The notes under the pieces: generated by a model
What the model was told of the DNA's origin: nothing
The model's input: only the letters and a program-made list of their open reading frames with translations
Databases searched by the model: none
Position numbers and translations under genes: made by a program
NCBI GenBank assembly: GCA_964395835.1
Contig: CAYNBJ010000001.1
Coordinates: forward strand, 1 to 64,000
From: LLD-282 sp964395835
GTDB taxonomy: Bacteria > Pseudomonadota > Gammaproteobacteria > Berkiellales > Berkiellaceae
Direction: 5' to 3'
DNA length: 64,000 nt
Shown: piece by piece, positions 8,973 through 16,129 of the stretch
Layout of the letters: the number at the start of each line of letters is the position of its first letter
Numbering within the stretch: the stretch's first letter is position 1

Positions 8973-10193
8973 CTATGAACGAAGACGAAAAAGTGGCTCA
9001 AAAAGTTTTTGTAAAAACGTCATTTTTTGAGTTTGAATATCAGCATCCAGTTGCATTCCTTGCTTCAACGCAAAACGCCCATCTGAAAGCATGGATTGCT
9101 GTGAAAGCTGCACGTACACCACGTAAAATGGTCCGCTTTCTGCAGAGCCACCTTGATACAGTGATTCTGTAACGCTTTCAATTTTACCTTTGATAGTTCC
9201 ATAATGCTGATGCGGGAACGCATGAATACGAATACTCACATCCTGATTCGGATGGATAAATCCAATTGCTCGAGATGGTACAAAAATTTTAGCCCTGTAC
9301 TGATCGTCTTTATGTTTCATATCAACTAAATGTTCACCATGACGAATCGTTTGCCCAATTTTTAAATCAAATTGAGTAATCATTCCATCTATCGGAGCCA
9401 CAATCACTGAATGCGATTTGCGATCTAAATCAAGAAGCATTTTTGAAATCTGAGATAATTGCTGGACCACCTGTAATCGTCGCTCTTGATGTTGTGTTTG
9501 AATCTGCTTTTTTAATGTTGGCATCTGCTCGATTTTTAACTGCAGTTGTTCAATATCATCCAGAAAACGCAAAAGGTTTTTATCACTCAAAGCAAGTTCT
9601 CTTTGAATTTGCTCGAGCTGCACACGCGGAACCGATCCTTTACTAAAAGCTTTTTCAAGACGTGCAAGATGCTCTTTAAGAACCTGATTGTTTTTTTGTT
9701 CTAATGGCAATTGCTTTTCTAAGGATTGATATTGCGACATGAGAGCTTTTTCTTGATACTCAAATTCAGAAAATTTTAAAGCAGATTCGTCATCTATATA
9801 ATCTAACTGCCTCTCAAGCAATTGCTGATCGTGCTTGAGCTCTTGCTCAAGCTTTGCATCATATCGAGCACCGTCAGAAAGAATTTCATAAAAATTTATT
9901 TTGATTAAAGGCTCTCCAGAACGAACATATTCCCCTTGCTGCTTATATAAAGCTTCAACATTTCCTGCACTGGGTGCATAGATAGAGATGAGACCTGACG
10001 AAGGCTCTATCAAACCCTGCACAGTTTCTTTGGTGGTATAATGACCAAACACAATAAAAAATCCAAAAAGCACTGTGGTTGCAACCATCACAGCAGTGCA
10101 TTTTTTGTAAAAAACATTTGGTCGCAAAAGCACTTTGCCCCATAAGGATTGTTGGCGCTTTTTTAACACCTCATCTCGAAATTCAACAGTCAT
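8973..10193 (-). CDS. HlyD/CvaA-like periplasmic adaptor of the C39 exporter
   Basis: 406 residues from the ATG at 10193. A TTG-initiated extension to 10229 exists, but MTVEFRDEVLKKRQQSLWG is the typical beginning of this family. One membrane segment lies at about 40-60, then a biotinyl-lipoyl half (YAPSAGNVEAL), a long coiled-coil hairpin (about 115-265), the second half (VIVAPIDGMITQ) and a beta-barrel domain. It would bridge the inner-membrane ABC exporter to an outer-membrane channel such as TolC. Directly upstream of the exporter, it forms the usual adaptor-exporter pair. Confidence 0.9.
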   Translation of the reverse strand: MTVEFRDEVLKKRQQSLWGKVLLRPNVFYKKCTAVMVATTVLFGFFIVFGHYTTKETVQGLIEPSSGLISIYAPSAGNVEALYKQQGEYVRSGEPLIKINFYEILSDGARYDAKLEQELKHDQQLLERQLDYIDDESALKFSEFEYQEKALMSQYQSLEKQLPLEQKNNQVLKEHLARLEKAFSKGSVPRVQLEQIQRELALSDKNLLRFLDDIEQLQLKIEQMPTLKKQIQTQHQERRLQVVQQLSQISKMLLDLDRKSHSVIVAPIDGMITQFDLKIGQTIRHGEHLVDMKHKDDQYRAKIFVPSRAIGFIHPNQDVSIRIHAFPHQHYGTIKGKIESVTESLYQGGSAESGPFYVVYVQLSQQSMLSDGRFALKQGMQLDADIQTQKMTFLQKLFEPLFRLRS

Positions 10194-10272
10194 AATAGCT
10201 TTTATTGCCAATCTGATTAAGAATACCAAAATTCTATAAAAATGTCAGATATACAAGGCAAATATCACAAAT

Positions 10273-10308
10273 AAAAAAGCCTCGTGAACCAACACGAGGC
10301 TTTTTTTA
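10273..10308 (-). terminator. Rho-independent terminator after the rpsB-tsf fusion
   Basis: A perfect 8-base stem, GCCTCGTG/CACGAGGC, is flanked by A- and T-runs, 40 bases beyond the stop of the fusion gene. It separates the fusion from the adaptor gene that follows on the same strand. The symmetric A/T tails could also stop plus-strand transcription. Confidence 0.9.
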
Positions 10309-10347
10309 ATAAGAGAAAATCTTATTTCGCTGTATAAAAAATAGAAT

Positions 10348-12105
10348 TTAAGCCTTATCAGCTTGTTTCTTAACTTCTTCCGCAAAATCAATTTCTTCTT
10401 TTTCAATCCCTTCACCTAATTCCATACGAATATAAGCTTCTATTGTCAGATCTTTTGATGCTAAAAGAGCTGCAATTGTCAGATCAGGCTGTTTGATAAA
10501 TTCTTGAGACATCAGGCACTGTGGAGCAAAATGCTTCTCTAAGCGACCTTTCAAAATAGTCTTTTTAATTTTATCAGTTTTTTCGCCTTCTTCTGCAAGT
10601 TGAGCAATGATTTCTGCTTCCTGCGCTTTCATCACATCAGCAGGTACGTCTTTCAGATCATTGAAACGCGGATTCATAGCAGCAATATGCATCGCCAAAT
10701 CACGTGCTAATCCTGCATCTGCTTTTGAAACCTGGACAAATGTTGCAATTTTGCCACCATGATTGTAATAGGCGGTTTTGTCATTAGTAGACTGAACCAC
10801 TAAACGTCGAATTTGAATTTTTTCGCCAAGTTTAGCAGTCGCTAAAGCCACATGCTCACTCAAAGCAAGCCCGTCCACTTCTGTGGCCAAAAGAGCTTCT
10901 ACTGTCTGCTTATCTTGTGAAAATGCTTTTTCGACACTTTGCTGCAAAAGAATGAAATTCTGATCACGCGCAACAAAATCTGTTTCACAGTTAATTTCAA
11001 CAAAAGCTACACTTTCGCCTTTTGCAATAACTTGAATCACACCTTCGGACGCGATGCGTGTAGCAGCTTTAGCCACTTTTTTTTGTGAAGATTGAATTAA
11101 AATCTCTTTGGCTTTTTCAAAATCTCCGCCTGCTTGAACAAGGGCTTTTTTGCAATCCATCATTGCTGCTTCAGTGACGTCACGAAGTTTTTTTACATCA
11201 GCTGCAGAAACAGTCACGCTGGCTTCTGTTTTTTCAACAGATGCAGCAACAGGAGCTTTCGGCTCCACAACAGATTCTGTTTTAGCAGTTGTTTTTACCG
11301 CTGTCTTTGCGTGCTCTTTTTTAGGGGCTGTTTTTTTATCAGAAACTGGATCTTTAGCTAAAGATTTAGCTTCAATCTTGTTTTGCTCTGCGTGTTCCGC
11401 TTTGACTTTTTCAATAGATTGTGAGACCAAGGACAGGACATAATTGATAGAAACAATTGCATCGTCATTTGATGGAATAACATACTGAATACCATCAGGG
11501 CTATTATTGGTATCAACCAAACCAATCACTGGAATTCCAAGCTTATTCGCCTCTTTCACAGCTGTATCTTCATAACCAACATCGATAACAAACAAAGCAT
11601 CAGGAAGTCTATTGAGTTTTTTAATACCACCGAGTGTTTTCTCAAGCTTTTCAATTTCACGAGCTTTCATCAGTGCTTCTTTTTTCGTAAGTTTATCAAG
11701 AACACCACTCTGCGCCATTTCTTGCAACTTGCTTAAACGAGAAATTGACTGTTTCACTGTCTTAAAGTTTGTCAACATTCCCCCTAACCAACGATGATTA
11801 ACATAAGGCATGCCACAACGCTCAGAATGCAGAGCAACTAAATCACTTGCGCGCGCTTTTGTACCTAGAAAAAGAATCTTGCCGCCTTTAGCAACAATTT
11901 TTTCCATAAAACTCAAAGCTCTTTTAAAATAACGTTCAGTTTTAACAAGGTTGATAATATGAACGCCATAACGCACCTTATGAATAAAAGGAGCCATTTT
12001 AGGGTTCCAAAAACGAGACAAGTGACCTAGGTGCAAACCGTGGTTCAGCATATCTTGTACAGAAAGTTGAGCATTCTCAATCGGGCTTAAAGAAAGGTGT
12101 TCCAT
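10348..12105 (-). CDS. rpsB-tsf: Ribosomal protein S2 - elongation factor Ts fusion
   Basis: A single 585-residue frame. Residues 1-235 are ribosomal protein S2 (MLNHGLHLGHLSRFWNPKM, then MPYVNHRWLGGMLTNFKT). Residues about 236-296 are a Lys/Ala/Thr/Glu/Val-rich linker. Residues 297-585 are complete EF-Ts (SAADVKKLRDVTEAAMMDCKKAL region, TDFVAR at 375-380). S2 is part of the 30S subunit; EF-Ts recycles EF-Tu-GDP. The two are normally separate adjacent genes. No Met codon occurs in the linker. However, Val297 is GTG and sits exactly where EF-Ts normally begins (VTVSAADVKKL), so internal initiation cannot be excluded, although no good SD precedes it. SD AAGGA precedes the rpsB start. The upstream divergent map is typical; pyrH and frr do not follow tsf here. 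Confidence 0.93.
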   Translation of the reverse strand: MEHLSLSPIENAQLSVQDMLNHGLHLGHLSRFWNPKMAPFIHKVRYGVHIINLVKTERYFKRALSFMEKIVAKGGKILFLGTKARASDLVALHSERCGMPYVNHRWLGGMLTNFKTVKQSISRLSKLQEMAQSGVLDKLTKKEALMKAREIEKLEKTLGGIKKLNRLPDALFVIDVGYEDTAVKEANKLGIPVIGLVDTNNSPDGIQYVIPSNDDAIVSINYVLSLVSQSIEKVKAEHAEQNKIEAKSLAKDPVSDKKTAPKKEHAKTAVKTTAKTESVVEPKAPVAASVEKTEASVTVSAADVKKLRDVTEAAMMDCKKALVQAGGDFEKAKEILIQSSQKKVAKAATRIASEGVIQVIAKGESVAFVEINCETDFVARDQNFILLQQSVEKAFSQDKQTVEALLATEVDGLALSEHVALATAKLGEKIQIRRLVVQSTNDKTAYYNHGGKIATFVQVSKADAGLARDLAMHIAAMNPRFNDLKDVPADVMKAQEAEIIAQLAEEGEKTDKIKKTILKGRLEKHFAPQCLMSQEFIKQPDLTIAALLASKDLTIEAYIRMELGEGIEKEEIDFAEEVKKQADKA

Positions 12106-12501
12106 GTAAATAAATCCTTCAAAATGGGTTAATACTCTTGTCTTATCCTAAAAATCTCGCTTTTTACTCTATGAATATTCAGTAAAAAGACCCCTAAATT
12201 TTTTAACGGCATAAGACGAAGACTGAAAAAATTACATTTTATTAAAAATGTAATGTAATAGCATTATTTTCAAAAAATAATGCTTCAAAGAAATGTAGTC
12301 TTTTTAATTGAGTGCTTTAACAAAATTCAGGCTATTTTTTGAAAAGTTGCAAAAGCATTAAAATAAAAACTTTCTACTTCTACAAAGCTTTGAATTTTGA
12401 TGATACTATATTTGAAAATAAATCTCTATAGCCATGATGATCTATTTTTCAGACTCTTAGGCTCTTATCAGTAATTTAATATAAAAGGATCCATTCAGAA
12501 G
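12106..12501. promoter_or_regulatory. rpsB / map divergent leader region with two hairpins
   Basis: 396 bases between divergent genes. Two inverted repeats stand side by side: TTACATTTT-ATT-AAAAATGTAA at 12232-12253 and GCATTATTTT-CAA-AAAATAATGC at 12261-12283. In other gammaproteobacteria the rpsB leader binds free S2 and represses its own translation. These hairpins lie more than 120 bases from the rpsB start, so they may instead be terminators or transcript ends. No gene was seen. Confidence 0.4.
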
Positions 12502-13275
12502 ATGTCTTTGCCATTCACCCCTTTCGAAATTCAAAAGATTCGACGTGCCGCGCAATTTACTGCCAGCTTATTTAGTATCATCGATGATATCATACAGCCC
12601 GGCGTGAGCACGCTTGAAATTAATGACGTGATAGAGAAAGCGATTTTAGATGCAGGGGCCTATCCCGCACCTTTAGAAAAAGGATTCCCTAAAGCAGTGT
12701 GCACCTCTGTTAATGAAGTGATTTGCCATGGCATCCCCTGTGATAAGCCACTCAAGAAAGGCGATATTGTCAATATCGATATCTCTCTGAGATTAGACAA
12801 TGCCTACGGAGATACATCAAAAATGTACTGTATCGGCGAAGTGGCTCCTTTTGCTAAAAGACTCGTGGACTTAACCCAAGAGGCTTTATACACAGGTATT
12901 CGCGCTGTAAAACCTGGTGAGCCTATTGAATCCATAGGCATTGCTATTGAAAAGTTTTGTAAAAAACACAACCTCTCTATTGTACAAGAGTTCTGTGGCC
13001 ATGGAATAGGATTAGAACTACACGCACAACCTCAAATTGTCCATTATGCTCAGCGCCCATCAAAAAACCTTCTGATGCCTGGTATGATTTTTACTATTGA
13101 ACCTATGTTAAATTTAGGTCGAAAAGAACTAAAAATTTTACAGGATGGTTGGACAGCAGTGACCCGAGATCGCAGTCTATCTGCGCAATGGGAACATATG
13201 ATTCTAGTCACTTCAGATGGATATGAAATCTTAACTCTGCGTTCAGAAGAAAAATTCTTTTCAATGAAGTCATAA
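12502..13275 (+). CDS. map: Methionine aminopeptidase, type I
   Basis: Removes the N-terminal methionine from nascent proteins in the cytoplasm. 257 residues, normal for bacterial type Ia enzymes. The metal and catalytic residues are recognisable: His in VICHGIP, Asp in VNIDIS, Asp in GDTSKMY, His in FCGHGIGLELH, Glu in FTIEPM and Glu in AQWEHM. It is divergent from rpsB-tsf, a conserved neighbourhood in gammaproteobacteria. An AAGGA lies upstream of the ATG, with a second SD-like AGAAG adjacent to it. Confidence 0.96.
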   Translation: MSLPFTPFEIQKIRRAAQFTASLFSIIDDIIQPGVSTLEINDVIEKAILDAGAYPAPLEKGFPKAVCTSVNEVICHGIPCDKPLKKGDIVNIDISLRLDNAYGDTSKMYCIGEVAPFAKRLVDLTQEALYTGIRAVKPGEPIESIGIAIEKFCKKHNLSIVQEFCGHGIGLELHAQPQIVHYAQRPSKNLLMPGMIFTIEPMLNLGRKELKILQDGWTAVTRDRSLSAQWEHMILVTSDGYEILTLRSEEKFFSMKS

Positions 13276-13304
13276 TTCTAAAGACAAAACACATTATGAG
13301 AGAC

Positions 13305-13331
13305 AAAGCACTGCATAAAAATCAGTGCTTT
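13305..13331. terminator. Hairpin between map and the convergent membrane-protein gene
   Basis: A perfect 9-base inverted repeat AAAGCACTG / CAGTGCTTT with a 9-base AT-rich loop, 30 bases after the map stop. It lacks a long T-run, so its strength as a rho-independent terminator is uncertain. Confidence 0.5.
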
Positions 13332-13369
13332 GTCCGTGGTTTCAAAAACAATTTTAATGCAAATCAGCA

Positions 13370-14953
13370 TCACGCTCTTATCTGCTTCCAAAAAGGGGAC
13401 TGACATATTTGCAAATCTTCATCTTCATGCTTTTTGAGATGATCTCTAATTGGTGAGAAAAGCAATATGCATATATCGTTCTCCTGCTTTATTGCACCAG
13501 ATTGCACATGCTGCGCACGGGATTTCATCCCCATTTTCTCCATAAAAAAATATTTTAATGAAAATGAAGAATCAGAAGCTGCTCCCTTTCTAGAGAGACT
13601 TGTCTTGCTATGCTCTTTCTCTCTTGAAAAGATAAAATCCACACCATACTCTACGCAGTTTTCAATCAATTCCCAACAAATATTGCTCAGTGCGCCAATA
13701 GAAGAGGCCACACGATCAGCAGATGGCAAAACTTTTTTAAATAGCAGGTCATTATGCCAAAAACTATAAACCGAAAGAAACATATCATTAAATGATGAAT
13801 CTCGAAAAAAATTCCAAGTGTCAATGACTTTAAAAAAAGTATATCGCTGAACTAAGCGATCATAGGCACCGGCATCTTGGGTTTCTATTGTCTCATCGTT
13901 AGCACAGAGCGTTTGATCACACTCTGCAATCAAAAGATTGTTTTGACAGTAATCATAATAAAGCGCCCCAGAAAAAGCCATTGTGAAAAGAGAAATCAGC
14001 GCACCTGATCTAAAATAAAAATTGATCGCATTAAAAGGCATAATAAGCATCACAAAAATAAATGTATCTACTACAAATACAGAAATAGCAGGCATGAGAT
14101 ACAGTACTGGAGTCAGCAATCCAATCCCTATAAAAATCGTGCCGAAAAGAAATATTTTATCATCGACCGGCTCAATATCTACATGAGCATTTGTCTTGTT
14201 TATGCTTGGAGAAGTGCTATCTGTATGTCCATAATCACGCTGATCTTCCAAAAAAATCAAAACAAATGTCTTTTTTAATGCAAAATTTAATTTTCCAATC
14301 CATAGCCAAAAGCTGGATTTTGCTTTTGCATTTGAATTTGACGTTGTTATCATTTTGCGCACATATTCGCAAAGACCTAGGACACGGCTATAGTAAATGC
14401 GATTTATACCTAATCCTACTGAATCAAAATCAGATCGCGAACCACTGTCAGAAAAATAGCTGAACACTCTCTGTAGCCCATCTAGCAAACTTTCGGTCAA
14501 GGGATGCTTCTTTGAATATGCACTGTTTTCGAATGCATTTTTCTGTTTAAGATCTGCTACGTTTGGGTGGACGAGATTACCCTGTTCAACGATGGTCGGA
14601 GACATAGTCGCCGCAGCCAACGCAATAGCGCAAATCAAGAGACCAGCCATCAATAACGGGATGGATGATACAAGGCTCATCAGAAAAGTTAAAAATTGCA
14701 CCGCTAACCAAGGTAAGATACGCGAGGCGAATTGGAAAACAAGCCCAGCAGACGGCATAAAAATCGCAAGACACGCCAATCCGAAGTACACCCAGGGCTC
14801 CCTAGGTTGTTTTGTGTTTTCAAAACTCTTTTCTGTATCCTCACAACTCTCATCATATGCAGAATATACAGCATTATATGCAGAATTATATGCAGAATTA
14901 TATGCAGAATATACAGAAGACTGCATGTTCTCAAAATGTTTTAACCAACTCAT
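13370..14953 (-). CDS. Hypothetical polytopic membrane protein with N-terminal SAYN repeats
   Basis: 527 residues from the ATG at 14953, which has an SD (GAGG) nine bases upstream. A TTG 15 bases earlier is less likely. The N-terminus carries a short tandem repeat (SVYSAYNSAYNSAYN..., residues about 13-32) encoded by 12-base DNA units. Two hydrophobic segments follow at about 55-115, then a soluble stretch, then two to four more at about 270-335, and a soluble C-terminal domain. No known family was recognised. Lineage-specific membrane proteins next to a Dot/Icm locus and an ankyrin giant could be effectors that insert into host membranes; this is speculation. Confidence 0.7.
   Translation of the reverse strand: MSWLKHFENMQSSVYSAYNSAYNSAYNAVYSAYDESCEDTEKSFENTKQPREPWVYFGLACLAIFMPSAGLVFQFASRILPWLAVQFLTFLMSLVSSIPLLMAGLLICAIALAAATMSPTIVEQGNLVHPNVADLKQKNAFENSAYSKKHPLTESLLDGLQRVFSYFSDSGSRSDFDSVGLGINRIYYSRVLGLCEYVRKMITTSNSNAKAKSSFWLWIGKLNFALKKTFVLIFLEDQRDYGHTDSTSPSINKTNAHVDIEPVDDKIFLFGTIFIGIGLLTPVLYLMPAISVFVVDTFIFVMLIMPFNAINFYFRSGALISLFTMAFSGALYYDYCQNNLLIAECDQTLCANDETIETQDAGAYDRLVQRYTFFKVIDTWNFFRDSSFNDMFLSVYSFWHNDLLFKKVLPSADRVASSIGALSNICWELIENCVEYGVDFIFSREKEHSKTSLSRKGAASDSSFSLKYFFMEKMGMKSRAQHVQSGAIKQENDICILLFSPIRDHLKKHEDEDLQICQSPFWKQIRA
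14855..14918 (-). repeat. 12-bp tandem repeat coding for SAYN
   Basis: Units of the type ATATGCAGAATT (plus strand) are repeated about five times, some diverged to ATATGCAGAATA. They lie inside the 5' end of the membrane-protein gene and keep its frame. Copy-number slippage would change the protein by four residues per unit. Confidence 0.8.
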
Positions 14954-15323
14954 ATAATAGCGCCTCAATAAGAAAAATTATGACAAGATCTTAATACATA
15001 TAATTCCATAAAATTCATTTACAATCAAACAATTATAAAATAAATCCAGATAGAAAATTTAAAAATATTATGCTCACTGATCAGTGCTTAGGTTTAAAAA
15101 CATCTTGCAACTTATAAAAAACCATGAAGAGGGTCAAGTTACATCGTTGATATTTATATGATTTTATGAGAAAATGCGAGTTATGAATACATATACCACA
15201 TCCTTTGTAGCTGTTTGGAGCATTTTTTCGATTTTAGTAAAATTGAAAATAAAAACTCTACTATTGATTCTGAAGTGAGCCACACATATATTTCTTGAAA
15301 TGATTGACTAGGAGCACATCACT
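14954..15323. other. AT-rich intergenic region
   Basis: 370 bases between divergent genes. Very AT-rich. It includes the SDs of both flanking genes (GAGG for 14953 minus, AGGAG for 15324 plus) and a 31-codon hydrophobic frame from ATG 15183 that has no SD and is not called. A TGATCA-centred palindrome (CACTGATCAGTG) occurs near 15075-15086 and could be an operator. Confidence 0.4.
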
Positions 15324-16055
15324 GTGAAAAAAATTTTTGATTGGCTATTTTCTTTGTTGTGGCCTAATAAATCTCTAAATCCCTCTCATAATCATTTTCA
15401 AGCAAAATTTTCAGATAGAAAGCCACATGAGCTACCAGAGAGTGAAAAAACTGAAAAACTCGGTAACACCTTCACAAGAAAAATCTCTGATCAGTTATTG
15501 TCTCAAATCAGCGAACCAGAGTCATTACAAAAAGTGATCAGTGACGCTATTCATCACACTTCCTTGGACGAAGAAGAACAAAAATTCCAAGAGCGATTAG
15601 ACGAAGCATTAGCGATTGCAACCTCAAAAACGCCACTTATACAAGATCAAATGAAATCTTCTGCAATCTCTGCCCTCATAGGAGAGCAGGAATCTTTAGT
15701 CTTGATTCGCTTGATGCGCTGGAAAAATGGAGTGCAATGTCCATACTGTCATTCTTTTCATATTAAAATTCTTGATGCAATCAAACATCAATATCGCTGC
15801 TTAGACTGTGAAGAAAGTGGTCATCAATCTATTTTTGATGTCTTAACAAATTATTTTCCTAAAAATGGCGATTGGCACTCAGCAAGAACTTGGATTTTAA
15901 TTCAGTATTTAAAAATATTCATGCCTTTATCAAAGATCGCAAAGGTATTAGGAATTTCTTTTGAAGAAGCAATGCGAATTATATCGATGGTCCAACCAAC
16001 TGAGCACGAATCAAAAAAAGAATTAAAAAAAACAACCAGCCGCACATCTTCTTAA
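15324..16055 (+). CDS. Zinc-ribbon / helix-turn-helix protein related to the N-terminus of IS1595-type transposases
   Basis: 243 residues, GTG start with SD AGGAG nine bases upstream. Residues 1-125 are a charged, helical region of unknown type. Residues about 130-200 resemble the zinc ribbon of IS1595-family transposases: RWKNGVQCPYC with Cys139 and Cys142, then YRCLDC with Cys159 and Cys162. The following PLSKIAKVLGISFEEAMRII looks like a helix-turn-helix. The DDE catalytic domain is absent, as are inverted repeats, so this is not an active insertion sequence. It may be a domesticated DNA-binding protein, a regulator or an effector that acts on DNA. Confidence 0.65.
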   Translation: MKKIFDWLFSLLWPNKSLNPSHNHFQAKFSDRKPHELPESEKTEKLGNTFTRKISDQLLSQISEPESLQKVISDAIHHTSLDEEEQKFQERLDEALAIATSKTPLIQDQMKSSAISALIGEQESLVLIRLMRWKNGVQCPYCHSFHIKILDAIKHQYRCLDCEESGHQSIFDVLTNYFPKNGDWHSARTWILIQYLKIFMPLSKIAKVLGISFEEAMRIISMVQPTEHESKKELKKTTSRTSS

Positions 16056-16129
16056 AATCACATGCTTCTTATTATGGTGCATGTCACCGCTCTGTGTTGT
16101 TTTTAAGCAACACAGAGCAAATACCCAGA

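Noticed and set aside
11150..11443. Plus-strand frame of 97 codons inside rpsB-tsf
   Set aside because: Antisense of the low-complexity linker; no SD and no family.
15183..15278. 31-codon hydrophobic frame upstream of the zinc-ribbon gene
   Set aside because: No SD and no relative; too short to support, though a small membrane peptide cannot be excluded.
15324..16055. Active IS1595-type insertion sequence
   Set aside because: No DDE domain, no terminal inverted repeats and no target duplication were seen.
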